47,547 nt of DNA from Acidobacteriota bacterium (GCA_022828085.1 JAJEIY010000018.1:1-47547); one strand, 5' to 3'. Positions 8,196 to 16,062 are shown, numbered from the stretch's first letter. Notes: generated from the sequence alone by a model not told the origin. Program-made: numbers and translations.

Positions 8196-8462
8196 ATGAG
8201 TGACACGGCCGCTGCGATCGCGGTTGTTCGGTCCGCCGAACAGTATCTGGAGAAACACCGCGAACAGCTCGTTCGGGAGTATGGGGACAAGTGCCTGGTG
8301 GTCCGGGACGAGGAAGTTCACGGGGCTTATCCGAGCCTCGATGAGGCCGTTCGGGCCGGATACGCGAAATTCGGCGACGAGCCCTTTCTGGCCATGGCAG
8401 CTACGGAGGAAGAACAGACGATCTCACCGCCGGCATCCATGCTGGCGATGGGGCTTGGGTGA
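8196..8462 (+). CDS. Small acidic protein, DUF5678-like
   Basis: An 88-residue soluble protein. Residues about 15-60 (SAEQYLEKHREQLVREYGDK, then CLVVRDEEVHGAYPSLDEA) have the layout of the DUF5678 domain: a helix, then a K-(x)-V-x-V hairpin, then a helix. That family has no assigned function. The stop is 38 bases upstream of the retropepsin-like gene, and the two probably share a transcript. GGGAGGTCC precedes the ATG as a ribosome-binding site. Confidence 0.7.
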   Translation: MSDTAAAIAVVRSAEQYLEKHREQLVREYGDKCLVVRDEEVHGAYPSLDEAVRAGYAKFGDEPFLAMAATEEEQTISPPASMLAMGLG

Positions 8463-8500
8463 GCCCGAGTCTGCGGATCAGGTAGCCATCGCCTCGTCAG

Positions 8501-8887
8501 TTGGTACAGGCGGGACCGGTCGTGGATATCGAGATCTCCAGCGGACGGGCGGGGACCCCCACTGTCAACGGAAAAGGGCTGATCGACACGGGCGCGTCCG
8601 TGACCTTCGTTACGCCGCAAGTTGTCGAGCGTGCACGCCTACAGGTCCTGCGGACCACCCCGCCAATCTCCTTTTCCACTGTCAATGATGATGGGACAGG
8701 GCGATCTCCGGTTTACGGAGCTCGAGTTTCTGTTGTAGGCCTGCCAACCGCCGAAATCACGCGGTGTTATCTCGCCCAATCCCTGCCGGGAGACGTAATC
8801 GCGCTACTTGGCCGCGATCTGTTGCGAAGGGGCACCCTCCTTTACGACGGGCCTCGGGGCCAGATCGATCTTTCCCACAACGGCTAG
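8501..8887 (+). CDS. Retropepsin-like aspartic protease
   Basis: A 128-residue single-domain clan AA protease. The catalytic motif is D29-T30-G31-A32 in GLIDTGASVTF, and the second conserved block is ALLGRDLLRRG (hydrophobic-hydrophobic-G-R-D), which supports the flap and dimer fold as in retroviral and Ddi1-like proteases. Such one-domain proteins must dimerise to be active. No signal peptide is present, so it acts in the cytoplasm. A stop codon at 8483 leaves TTG at 8501 as the first usable start. It is the second gene of a two-gene unit with the small acidic protein. Confidence 0.82.
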   Translation: MVQAGPVVDIEISSGRAGTPTVNGKGLIDTGASVTFVTPQVVERARLQVLRTTPPISFSTVNDDGTGRSPVYGARVSVVGLPTAEITRCYLAQSLPGDVIALLGRDLLRRGTLLYDGPRGQIDLSHNG

Positions 8888-8965
8888 CGCCCGCCGGCTC
8901 GGTAGAATCCGGCTCCTTGTCCTGATCAGCGTGCGAGCCACCCCGGCAGTTCCGGGACCCGAGAC

Positions 8966-10279
8966 ATGACCGAGCGAGCCACCGAATCCGACCTCGGCAA
9001 CGTCTTTGTCTCCAACTACCCACCCTATTCGCGGTGGAACCCGGACCAGGTGCCGGCGCTCCACGGAGTCCTCGACCGGGCGCCGGGCCCGGAGCCGCCC
9101 GACCTCGGGCTCTACCTGCACATTCCCTTCTGCCGGAAGCGGTGCAAGTTCTGCTACTTCCGGGTCTATACCGACAAGAACAGCAAGGAGGTCGAGCGGT
9201 ACCTCGACGGGCTGGCGCGGGAGATCGAGCTCTACGCGGCCCAGCCGTACCTCGCGGGGCGGCCCCTGCACTTCGTCTATTTCGGCGGCGGGACCCCGTC
9301 GTTCATCAGTCCGAAGCAGCTCCTCGGGCTAGTCGTCCGGATGAAGGACGCCTTCTCCTGGTCGGAGCTCGACGAAGTCGCCTTCGAATGCGAACCGGGC
9401 ACGCTGACCGAGGCCAAGGTCCGCGCGATCAGGGACATCGGGGTCACGCGGCTGAGCCTCGGCCTCGAGCACATGAACGACGCGATCCTGCGGGAGAACG
9501 GACGCGCCCACACCACGAAGGAGATCCACCGCTGCATGCCATGGATCCGGGACGTGAACTTCCAGCAGGTCAACGTGGACCTCATCGCCGGCATGCTCGG
9601 CGAGACCTGGGACCTCTGGCGCGACACCGTCCAGCAGACGATCGATCTCGACCCGGACAGCATCACCGTCTACCAGATGGAGCTGCCCTACAACACCGTG
9701 TACGCGAAGAAGATCCTGGACGGTGACGACGACGCGCCGCTGTTCGCGAGCTGGCAGACCCGCCGCGACTGGCACGCCTACGCGTTCGAGGAGTTCGCGA
9801 AGGCGGGCTTCGAGCCTTCGAGCGCCTACACCGTCAAGAAGAAGGGGCGGGGAGCGCGCTTCACCTACCGTGACGCTTTATGGCGCGGTGCCGACATGAT
9901 GGCGACGGGAGTATCTTCGTTTGGCCACCTGGCGGGGGTCCACTACCAGAACACCTCGTCGTGGGACGCCTACCTGGAGGCGCTCGAGGCGGGCTCGTTC
10001 CCCATCGACCGGGCTCTCGAGACGTCTCCAAAGGAGCGCCTGATCCGGGAGACCATCCTGCAACTGAAGCTCGGACACCTCGACCCCTCGTACTTCCGCG
10101 ACAAGTTCGGGGTGGAACTGGCCGACGAGTTCGGCTCCGCGTTCAGCGAGCTGGAGCGCGCCCGCATGGCCACGGTCGATAGTGACACAATTCGTCTTAC
10201 TCCGCAGGGGCTGCTTCAGGTGGACTCGCTGCTCCCCGCGTTCTATGAACCGGAGAACCGGGGCGTCGCCTACGTCTGA
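8966..10279 (+). CDS. HemN/HemW-like radical SAM enzyme
   Basis: A 437-residue radical SAM protein of the coproporphyrinogen III oxidase-like family. The [4Fe-4S] motif is C56-x3-C60-x2-C63 in HIPFCRKRCKFCYF, followed by YFGGGTPSF and the NVDLIAGMLGETW block, with a HemN-type C-terminal domain (KLGHLDPSYFRDKFG). Position 65 is Phe where true oxygen-independent coproporphyrinogen oxidases have a fourth Cys, which argues against a heme-pathway oxidase. HemN-like relatives also act as methylases and cyclopropanases in specialised metabolism and as heme chaperones or degraders. It heads a three-gene plus-strand cluster with a halogenase-like flavoprotein and an acyl-CoA ligase. Confidence 0.85.
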   Translation: MTERATESDLGNVFVSNYPPYSRWNPDQVPALHGVLDRAPGPEPPDLGLYLHIPFCRKRCKFCYFRVYTDKNSKEVERYLDGLAREIELYAAQPYLAGRPLHFVYFGGGTPSFISPKQLLGLVVRMKDAFSWSELDEVAFECEPGTLTEAKVRAIRDIGVTRLSLGLEHMNDAILRENGRAHTTKEIHRCMPWIRDVNFQQVNVDLIAGMLGETWDLWRDTVQQTIDLDPDSITVYQMELPYNTVYAKKILDGDDDAPLFASWQTRRDWHAYAFEEFAKAGFEPSSAYTVKKKGRGARFTYRDALWRGADMMATGVSSFGHLAGVHYQNTSSWDAYLEALEAGSFPIDRALETSPKERLIRETILQLKLGHLDPSYFRDKFGVELADEFGSAFSELERARMATVDSDTIRLTPQGLLQVDSLLPAFYEPENRGVAYV

Positions 10280-10318
10280 TGGCGTGGGGTCGTCCTTTTT
10301 TGTCACTATCCTGACGCC

Positions 10319-11566
10319 GTGTCCTCCGAGGGTCTGGACGTCGTCGTCATGGGCGGCGGCCCCGCCGGCTGCACGGCGGCCACGCTCGTGGCCCAAAGGG
10401 GCTTCCGGGTCGCCCTCCTCGAGCGGGAGAAGACGCCGCCGTTCAAGGTCGGCGAATCCCTCGTGCCGTACACCTACGAGACCTTTGCCCGGCTCGGGAT
10501 CGTGGAACGGCTGAAGAAGAGCCACTTCCAGAAGAAGCACAGCGTCCAGTTCTTCAGCGCGTCGGGCCGCGGCTCGGCGCCCTTCTACTTTTCGGAGACG
10601 GATCCGCACGAGCGCTCCACCACCTGGCAGGTGCGGCGCAGCGAACTCGACGCACTCCTGCTCGAGAACGCGGCGGACCGGGGCGTCGAGGTCCGCCAGG
10701 GCATCCAGGTGCAGGACGTGCTTTTCGACGGGAACCGCGCGGTGGGCGTTCGCGCGCGGGCGGCCGACGGCCCCGCGTTCGAACTCCCGGCCCGGGTCGT
10801 GGTGGACGCGACCGGCCGCAGCGCGCTGATCGCCCGTAAGCTGGGGCTCAAGGTTTCCGAGCCGCACCTCCGCAAGGTGTCCGTTTTCAGTCACTTCCGG
10901 GGCGCGAAGCGCGACGCCGGCATCGACGAGGGCGCGACGCTGATCATGCACACCCGGAACCGGGACTCGTGGTTCTGGTACATCCCGCTCGCCGGCGGGG
11001 TGGTGAGCGTCGGGGTGGTGGGGGACCTCGACTACCTGATGGGACGAGGCGCCGACGCCCAGGCCCGCTTCGACGAAGAGATCCGGAACTGCCCGGCGCT
11101 CGAGGAGCGCCTCGCGGGCGCCGAACAGGCGATCCCGGTCCGGGTGGTGCAGGATTTCTCCTACTGCGCGGAGCGGATCGCCGGGGACGGCTGGGTGCTT
11201 GTCGGCGATGCGTTCGCGTTTCTCGATCCCATCTACTCGACCGGAGTGCTGCTCGCCCTCCGGTCGGGGGAGTGGGCGGCGGACGCCATCGCCGGTGGAC
11301 TGACAAAAAATGACCTGTCCGGAGCGGCGCTCGGAGCTTTCGCAGACCCGTTCATCGCCGGGATGCGGGCGTTCCGGAAGATGGTGTACGCCTTCTACGA
11401 CCGCGACTTCAACTTCGCGGACTTTCTGAAAGCGCATCCGGAATGCCGGCAGGGGGTCATCGACATCCTTTCGGGCAACGTGTTCGGTTCCGGGGTGGAG
11501 AGCATCTTCGGGCCCATGGAGGCGATGGCCCGGCTTCCCGAAGACCAGAGCGTCGGAGCGGTCTGA
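10319..11566 (+). CDS. FAD-dependent halogenase/geranylgeranyl-reductase-like oxidoreductase
   Basis: A 415-residue single-component flavoprotein. VVMGGGPAGCTAA (residues 9-21) is the FAD-binding Rossmann start, FKVGESLVP the conserved GES loop, and LVGDAFAFLDPIYSTGV the second FAD motif. The WxWxIP signature of flavin-dependent halogenases occurs at residues 218-223 (WFWYIP). This makes a halogenase-type reaction possible, but the family also holds hydroxylases and reductases that keep part of this motif. The start is a GTG, 39 bases after the radical SAM gene, and the acyl-CoA ligase follows 16 bases later, so the three probably form one operon. Confidence 0.85.
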   Translation: MSSEGLDVVVMGGGPAGCTAATLVAQRGFRVALLEREKTPPFKVGESLVPYTYETFARLGIVERLKKSHFQKKHSVQFFSASGRGSAPFYFSETDPHERSTTWQVRRSELDALLLENAADRGVEVRQGIQVQDVLFDGNRAVGVRARAADGPAFELPARVVVDATGRSALIARKLGLKVSEPHLRKVSVFSHFRGAKRDAGIDEGATLIMHTRNRDSWFWYIPLAGGVVSVGVVGDLDYLMGRGADAQARFDEEIRNCPALEERLAGAEQAIPVRVVQDFSYCAERIAGDGWVLVGDAFAFLDPIYSTGVLLALRSGEWAADAIAGGLTKNDLSGAALGAFADPFIAGMRAFRKMVYAFYDRDFNFADFLKAHPECRQGVIDILSGNVFGSGVESIFGPMEAMARLPEDQSVGAV

Positions 11567-11582
11567 ACCCGGCCCGAGTCTC

Positions 11583-13073
11583 TTGGAGCTAGGCGAGATC
11601 CTCCGGCTCGCCGCCCGGCGGGCCCCGGAGAAGACGGCGATCATCGCGGACGACCGGCGGCTCGACTTCCGCGAGTACGACCGGCTGGCCAACCGCTTCG
11701 CCAACTTCCTGATCGCCCAGGGGGTGGGCCCCGGAGACCGGATCGCGACCGTGCTGTTCAACAGTCCCGAGTACGGAGTCGTCCATTTCGGGAACGCCCG
11801 GGCCGGCAGCGTGCTCGTCCACATCCCGCCGCTCTACGCGGCGGCGGAGATCGCGGAGATCGTCGAACGCACCCACCCGCGGCTACTGGTCGTGGACGCG
11901 GCGGTCCGGGACCGGATCGGCGCCGAGGTCCGGAGCGCGGTTCCGACCGTGATGGTCGCCGGCAGTGCGGATCTCGAAGACGCGCTCGCCACGGTGTCCG
12001 ACCGCCCGCCGGACCGGGCAATCGACCCCGCGGCGCCGGTCGCCATGACGTTCACGGGCGGCACCACCGGCCGGCCGAAGGGAGCGGTGGTCAGCCACAC
12101 CGCGCGCTACGTCTCGGCCGCCAGCACCGCCCGCGAGCATCAGGTCACGGAGCAGGACGTCGTCGGGGTGGTGATCCCGATGTTCCACGCCGTGGGTCTG
12201 ATGATCTGGTACCAGGCCGCGATCCTCCGCGGCTGCACCGCGGTCATCCTCCGCAAGTGGGATCCGGCGGATTTCATCGCGGCCACCGAGCGCCACGGCA
12301 TTTCCTCGGTGTTCCTGGTGCCGGTCCAGGTCCGCGACCTGCTCCGTTCACCCGCTTTCGACTCGAAGCGGCTCGCGTCGCTTCGGAACATCGGCGTCGG
12401 GGGCGCCCCGACGCCGCCCGGCCTCATCGAGGAATGCCGGGATGCGCTGCCGCACTGCGGCTACACCGATCACTACGGCCAGTCCGAGACCGGCCCGCTG
12501 ACGATCCTCAAGCCGCATGACACGAAGGCGCACGCCGGCACCGTCGGCCGGCCGGCGGAAGGGGTGGAACTCCGGATCGTGGACGCGGACGGGAATCCGG
12601 TCCCGCCGGGAACGGTCGGCGAGCTGGTGACCCGCGGCCCCTACCTGATGGAGGGCTACTTCGGGGACGAGGAAGAAACGGCCCGCTACTTCCGCGACGG
12701 CTGGGGCTGGACGGGCGATCTCGGGAAGGCGGACGAAGACGGCTACATCACGCTGGTAGGCCGGTCCCGCGAGATCATCATCTCGGGCGGCTTCAACATC
12801 CATCCCTCCGAGGTCGAGACGGCGCTGGCGAGCCACCCCGCGGTCGAGGACTGCACGGTCTTCGGGGTCCCGGACGAGCGCTGGGGAGAGGCCCCGGTTG
12901 CGTGTGTGGTGCGGGCGGCCGGAGTCTCGGCGGAGGACCTCATCGCCCACTGCGCGGAACGCCTCGCCCGCTACAAGCGCCCCCGCGAGATCGTCTTCGT
13001 GGACGCGATCCCCCGCACCCCCTCCGGCAAGGTCCAAAAACCCCTCCTCCGCGCCGCCTACCTGAAGGCGTAG
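11583..13073 (+). CDS. AMP-forming acyl-CoA synthetase/ligase
   Basis: A 496-residue ANL-superfamily enzyme. The phosphate loop is FTGGTTGRPKGAVVSH, and the later core motifs are YGQSETG, GWGWTGDLGKADEDGYI, RSREIIISGGFNIHPSEVE and the lysine-bearing PRTPSGKVQK near the C-terminus. It activates a carboxylic acid as acyl-AMP and transfers it to CoA or a carrier; the chain-length or aryl preference cannot be read. The start is TTG at 11583, 16 bases after the halogenase-like gene. Its position suggests it activates the acyl substrate for the two redox enzymes upstream. Confidence 0.9.
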   Translation: MELGEILRLAARRAPEKTAIIADDRRLDFREYDRLANRFANFLIAQGVGPGDRIATVLFNSPEYGVVHFGNARAGSVLVHIPPLYAAAEIAEIVERTHPRLLVVDAAVRDRIGAEVRSAVPTVMVAGSADLEDALATVSDRPPDRAIDPAAPVAMTFTGGTTGRPKGAVVSHTARYVSAASTAREHQVTEQDVVGVVIPMFHAVGLMIWYQAAILRGCTAVILRKWDPADFIAATERHGISSVFLVPVQVRDLLRSPAFDSKRLASLRNIGVGGAPTPPGLIEECRDALPHCGYTDHYGQSETGPLTILKPHDTKAHAGTVGRPAEGVELRIVDADGNPVPPGTVGELVTRGPYLMEGYFGDEEETARYFRDGWGWTGDLGKADEDGYITLVGRSREIIISGGFNIHPSEVETALASHPAVEDCTVFGVPDERWGEAPVACVVRAAGVSAEDLIAHCAERLARYKRPREIVFVDAIPRTPSGKVQKPLLRAAYLKA

Positions 13074-13107
13074 CGGCTTGGAACGCCGGTCTCCGACCGG
13101 CACGCGC
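13073..13107 (-). repeat. REP-like repeat
   Basis: CGGCTTGGAACGCCGG begins the element on the plus strand, followed by the TCTCCGACCGGC arm. It directly abuts the stop codon of the acyl-CoA ligase. The first hairpin of the family is replaced by a GCGGTGC/GCACCGC stem at 13107-13123. The element lies between two convergent genes. Confidence 0.7.
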
Positions 13108-13155
13108 GGTGCTCCGCACCGCGCACGGCGCAACTCCACTCAGGCCCATGACGCC

Positions 13156-13680
13156 CTACGGCAGATTCAACTGCCACGACACACCGAACCGGTCCTCCAC
13201 CCAGGCGAATTGCTGGCTGAAACCGTAGTTGGCGAGCGGCATCAGGGTCTTCCCGTCTTCGCCGAGCGCGGCGGTGAGCCGTTCGATCTCCGCCTGGTCC
13301 TCACAGGTCACGAACAGCGAAAACGAGGGCGTAAAGGTGAAGTCGTGGGAGATGTAACTGTCGCTGACCAGTACCGTCTGTCCGCGCAGTGACATCGAGG
13401 CGATGAAGACCGTGCCCTCGGGGCCCGGGCCGCCCGGGCCGTACCTCGCGACGTCGAGGATCTCGCTCTCCGGAATCACCCGGGTGTAGAAATCCATGGC
13501 CTGCTGGGCCTGCCCCTCGAACATGAGGAAGGGAGTAACGGGGTCGTGTATGGGGATCGTCTGGGGCGCGGACTGTGGCCCGGCCGCCGCGAAAGCACAG
13601 CACACGATGGCGAGGGAAAAGGCGAGTAGTGGACGCAACGGGCGTTCCTCCAGGTGGGGAAAGAGATTTGTGGCAGCCAC
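13156..13680 (-). CDS. PhnB-like VOC-fold protein with signal peptide
   Basis: A 174-residue protein. Residues about 15-35 (LLAFSLAIVCCAFAAAGPQS) look like a signal peptide or membrane anchor, and residues 45-174 form a PhnB/3-demethylubiquinone-type VOC domain (PFLMFEGQAQQAMDFYTRVI, then SFSLFVTCEDQAEIERL and FAWVEDRFGVSWQLNLP). PhnB-like domains are often non-catalytic or act as ligand or metal binders; export is unusual for the family. It lies 96 bases downstream of a second VOC gene and may be the last member of the ArsR-VOC operon. Confidence 0.8.
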   Translation of the reverse strand: MAATNLFPHLEERPLRPLLAFSLAIVCCAFAAAGPQSAPQTIPIHDPVTPFLMFEGQAQQAMDFYTRVIPESEILDVARYGPGGPGPEGTVFIASMSLRGQTVLVSDSYISHDFTFTPSFSLFVTCEDQAEIERLTAALGEDGKTLMPLANYGFSQQFAWVEDRFGVSWQLNLP

Positions 13681-13776
13681 GCGGAAGAATCACCGCTGCA
13701 CGGGATGGCCGCCACGGAAGGGGTTGGAGATGGGATCGGCCACGGCCCACAGGGCTGGTGCGACTCCTCAGGATCG

Positions 13777-14172
13777 CTACGGCTGAGGTTTTTCCTCCTG
13801 GATCTGGATCAGGTTGCCGCACGTATCGTCGAACACCGCGGTAATGACGGGCCCAAGGTCCGTCGGCGGCTGCACGAATCGCACCCCCTTGGCGGTAAGG
13901 CGTTCGTGTTCGGCTTCGACGTCGTCCACCGCGAAGGAGGTATACGGGATTCCGTCCTTCACCAGCGCCTCCTTGAACGGACGGGCCGCGGGATGCTCAT
14001 CGGGCTCGAGCACCAACTCCGTCCCCTCCGGAGCTTCCTCCGACACGACCGTGATCCAGGCGTGACGTCCCAGGGGGATGTTGTGCTTTAGCTGGAAGCC
14101 AAGCGTTTCCGTATAGAAGCGAAGTGCCTTTTCCTGGTCGTCCACCAGGACGCCGGCAAGGTGAATCCTCAT
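13777..14172 (-). CDS. VOC/glyoxalase-family protein
   Basis: A 131-residue vicinal-oxygen-chelate protein. It has the typical VDDQEKALRFYTETLGF opening, TELVLEPDEHPAARPFKEAL in the middle, a second beta-alpha-beta-beta unit (SFAVDDVEAEHERLTAKGV) and the metal-ligand-containing end DTCGNLIQIQEEKP. The family includes glyoxalase I, dioxygenases and resistance proteins; no substrate can be named. Its start ATG overlaps the stop of the ArsR gene (ATGA at 14169-14172), showing translational coupling. Confidence 0.88.
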   Translation of the reverse strand: MRIHLAGVLVDDQEKALRFYTETLGFQLKHNIPLGRHAWITVVSEEAPEGTELVLEPDEHPAARPFKEALVKDGIPYTSFAVDDVEAEHERLTAKGVRFVQPPTDLGPVITAVFDDTCGNLIQIQEEKPQP

Positions 14173-14459
14173 TTTTCCAATTCCCTCTCATCGGTTGAAA
14201 TCGGCCAACGCTCCCCGATGGCCTTCAGCGGGCCGCCCTCGAACCAGTGGAGCTTCCACCGCCCCTCGCGCCTCGTGCGAATCAGCCCGGCGGCCTCCAG
14301 GACGTCCAGGTGTTGTGTGATCGCCTGGCGTGAGGAATTGATGCCGTGCTTCATGATCAGGCGTGAGCAGAGTTCGAACAGCGACTGACCCGATCGATCG
14401 ACGAGCTCATCCAGAATGGCTCGCCTGGTTGGGTCGGCGATCGCGCGGTACACGTCCAC
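14169..14459 (-). CDS. ArsR-family transcriptional regulator
   Basis: A 96-residue winged-helix repressor: AIADPTRRAILDELVDRSGQ, a recognition helix region SSRQAITQHLDVLEAAGLI and the wing RTRREGRWKLHWF. There are no metal-binding cysteine pairs of the ELCVCDL type, so it senses something other than arsenite-like metals. Linkage to a VOC gene (4-base overlap) is a recurrent arrangement for this subgroup. The start is a GTG at 14459. A near-consensus promoter with operator-like CTTGCAT repeats lies immediately upstream. Confidence 0.88.
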   Translation of the reverse strand: MDVYRAIADPTRRAILDELVDRSGQSLFELCSRLIMKHGINSSRQAITQHLDVLEAAGLIRTRREGRWKLHWFEGGPLKAIGERWPISTDERELEK

Positions 14460-14483
14460 AAGGCCAGTCTAAGACGGGTGTCC

Positions 14484-14526
14484 CTTGCATGTCCGGGGTC
14501 ATTATATGCAAGTCGGTGCTTGCATG
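14484..14526 (-). promoter_or_regulatory. Near-consensus promoter with CTTGCAT operator repeats for the ArsR-VOC operon
   Basis: On the minus strand TTGACA (14530-14525) and TATAAT (14506-14501) are 18 bases apart, which is a perfect match to both sigma-70 hexamers. The heptamer CTTGCAT occurs at 14484-14490 and 14519-14525 and inverted (ATGCAAG) at 14506-14512. One inverted pair fills the promoter spacer; the third copy lies near the predicted transcription start. This is the expected layout for autorepression by the ArsR protein encoded 25 bases downstream. Confidence 0.75.
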
Positions 14527-14646
14527 TCAACGTCGGTTTCCAGGGTTCAAACGGTGTTATGGCTGTCTTGTGCGGCGTCAGAGGCCGGCAGGGCGAGTCG
14601 GGTTCCGTTCTCGGATCGCGAAACCCACCTCTCCGGGCCGCCCGAC

Positions 14647-14714
14647 AACTCCGGCTTCAGCCGGCAGATCGCGGGGTGGTGGACCGCTTCGGCGTGTCCT
14701 TGCAGTGGATCCAG
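14647..14714 (+). pseudogene. Decayed fragment of a PhnB-like VOC gene
   Basis: The plus strand encodes NSGFSRQIAGW and, after a one-base shift, VDRFGVSLQWIQ. This aligns with the C-terminus of the exported VOC protein at 13156-13680 (NYGFSQQFAWVEDRFGVSWQ). No upstream part of such a gene is visible. The rest of the 14531-14744 gap holds no recognisable gene. Confidence 0.4.
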
Positions 14715-14744
14715 CGTCGGGGACGAGACAGCGATCGGCTCCCT

Positions 14745-15242
14745 TCAGGGGGTCAACTCTTCAAGTTTGACATCGTACCGGTAGCCGTTCCCGAGAGCGG
14801 GATCAACTGCTTTCCTTGCGCAGATCTCCGTAACGTAGCGATCGTCCTCAAACGCGATCGACTGCGATGGAGCTATTTCGACGGGTTCGCTGTTGAAGGC
14901 ATCATGCCACGTCTTGGCCCTCAACAAGTTCGGGTGCGCCGCCATAAGACCGTCACACACACCGGTAATGAAATTGTCCAGATCACCGGACCCGCCCGCA
15001 CCAGCGTTGTTCTCTTTCCGGGATCCGACATAGACACGGAGCGTAAGTCGAATCTCTACTCCTTTCTCGAAGTACGGTCTACCCTCGGTGAAGTCGGGGC
15101 GAGACCTCAGTTCGTCGAGCACTTTGGTCCTGAGCGCGATCAGTCTCGCCGCCTCGGTTCCGGGTTTCTTGCTCCACATTGACTTCCCTCCATACTTCTT
15201 CGGCGGCAAATCTCCATCAACCTGGAAACAGACTTTTCTCAT
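14745..15242 (-). CDS. RusA-like Holliday-junction resolvase family protein
   Basis: A 165-residue protein. The RusA-family signature is GDLDNFITGVCDGLM (the two conserved Asp residues), with a later FEDDRYVTEICARK block carrying the third conserved Asp. RusA cleaves Holliday junctions and is usually carried by prophages. The N-terminal part (LPPKKYGGKSMWSKKPGTEA) is longer than in the 120-residue E. coli protein. The start is ATG 15242, chosen for the strong AAAGGAGATCGGA ribosome-binding site and because the frame further upstream looks non-coding. Codon use and base composition are visibly less GC-rich than the neighbours, and no other phage gene is nearby, so it is probably a transferred orphan. 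Confidence 0.72.
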   Translation of the reverse strand: MRKVCFQVDGDLPPKKYGGKSMWSKKPGTEAARLIALRTKVLDELRSRPDFTEGRPYFEKGVEIRLTLRVYVGSRKENNAGAGGSGDLDNFITGVCDGLMAAHPNLLRAKTWHDAFNSEPVEIAPSQSIAFEDDRYVTEICARKAVDPALGNGYRYDVKLEELTP

Positions 15243-15451
15243 TCCGATCTCCTTTCGAATACGACTTCGCGCGTGTCGCGCCAGTCGTTGCTGAAGGGGA
15301 TGGCGATCCGGCAGGGCAGGTCCGACCTCTTGACTGGAATCCCCTGGACTGCGCCATACGCCGACAGATGATTCCCTAGAACTCCACGTCCACCGCATTC
15401 GACAGGAACTCCACGAACGGCGCTCCCGTCCGGGCAATCCCGCCGAACCAC
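15239..15451 (-). CDS. Possible small ORF coupled to the RusA-like gene
   Basis: A 70-codon frame from GTG 15451 whose TGA overlaps the start ATG of the RusA-like gene (ATGA), suggesting translational coupling. Its first 25 codons overlap the end of the DUF2461 gene in another frame. The C-terminal half (IPVKRSDLPCRIAIPFSNDW) reads like protein, but no family was recognised. It may be a truncated remnant of the gene that once preceded the resolvase. Confidence 0.3.
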   Translation of the reverse strand: MVRRDCPDGSAVRGVPVECGGRGVLGNHLSAYGAVQGIPVKRSDLPCRIAIPFSNDWRDTREVVFERRSE

Positions 15452-16062
15452 TCGAGCAGGTCGCCCCGCAGCGCCTTCTCCTCGGAGAAGCTGGTCACCA
15501 CCGCGAAGTCCTTGCGCTTCAGGTCCTCGACCAGGGGGTGGTCGGGGTCATAGCCCCGCGGCGGCCGCTTCAGCGACTCGCCCTCGAACTCGAAGATCTC
15601 GGCAAACGCCCGCGCCCTCGTGATCCGCGTCCATTCGTCCTGTCCCTCATCGATCGCTTGGCGGATCTTCGTCACGGTCGGGTTGTCCGGGCGCCAGACG
15701 CCGCACGCGGCAAAGCACATCCCGGGTTCGAGATGGAGGTAGAAGCCCGGGGCGTGCGCGTCCTTGCCGGCGGCGTGCCGGAAATGGGCGCCGACGTTCG
15801 TCTTGTAAGGCGTCTTGTCCCGCGAGAACCGAGTGTCCCGGTAGATCCGGAAGAGGGAGCCGCCGTTCGCCCGTGGATCGGCCACGAAGTGGGGACTGAT
15901 CTCGGCGAGCGGCGCCGCGAAATCCGCGATGAATCCGAGCATCGGATCGCGCACGTCGGCCACGTAGCGCCCCTTGTTGGCCGCGAACCACTCGCGATCG
16001 TTGTTGTCCCGGAGGTCACGCAGGAAATCGAACAGGGCGGCGGTAATGGGGTCGGTCGTCAT
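15376..16062 (-). CDS. DUF2461 (TIGR02453) family protein
   Basis: A 228-residue soluble protein of the widespread DUF2461 family. Recognisable blocks are LFDFLRDLRDNNDREWF at the N-terminus, the strongly conserved FRIYRDTRFSRDKTPYKTN, and PGFYLHLEPGMCFAACGVWRP. The length is normal for the family. No biochemical function is established. The start ATG lies at 16062; the gene is divergent from the VOC-cupin gene. Confidence 0.9.
   Translation of the reverse strand: MTTDPITAALFDFLRDLRDNNDREWFAANKGRYVADVRDPMLGFIADFAAPLAEISPHFVADPRANGGSLFRIYRDTRFSRDKTPYKTNVGAHFRHAAGKDAHAPGFYLHLEPGMCFAACGVWRPDNPTVTKIRQAIDEGQDEWTRITRARAFAEIFEFEGESLKRPPRGYDPDHPLVEDLKRKDFAVVTSFSEEKALRGDLLEWFGGIARTGAPFVEFLSNAVDVEF

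Noticed and set aside
8966..10279. Annotation as oxygen-independent coproporphyrinogen III oxidase
   Set aside because: The fourth Cys of the HemN CxxxCxxCxC motif is Phe and no heme-biosynthesis gene is adjacent.
10178..10310. 10-base inverted pair GATAGTGACA / TGTCACTATC around the end of the radical SAM gene
   Set aside because: The arms are about 110 bases apart and one is inside coding sequence; it may be chance.
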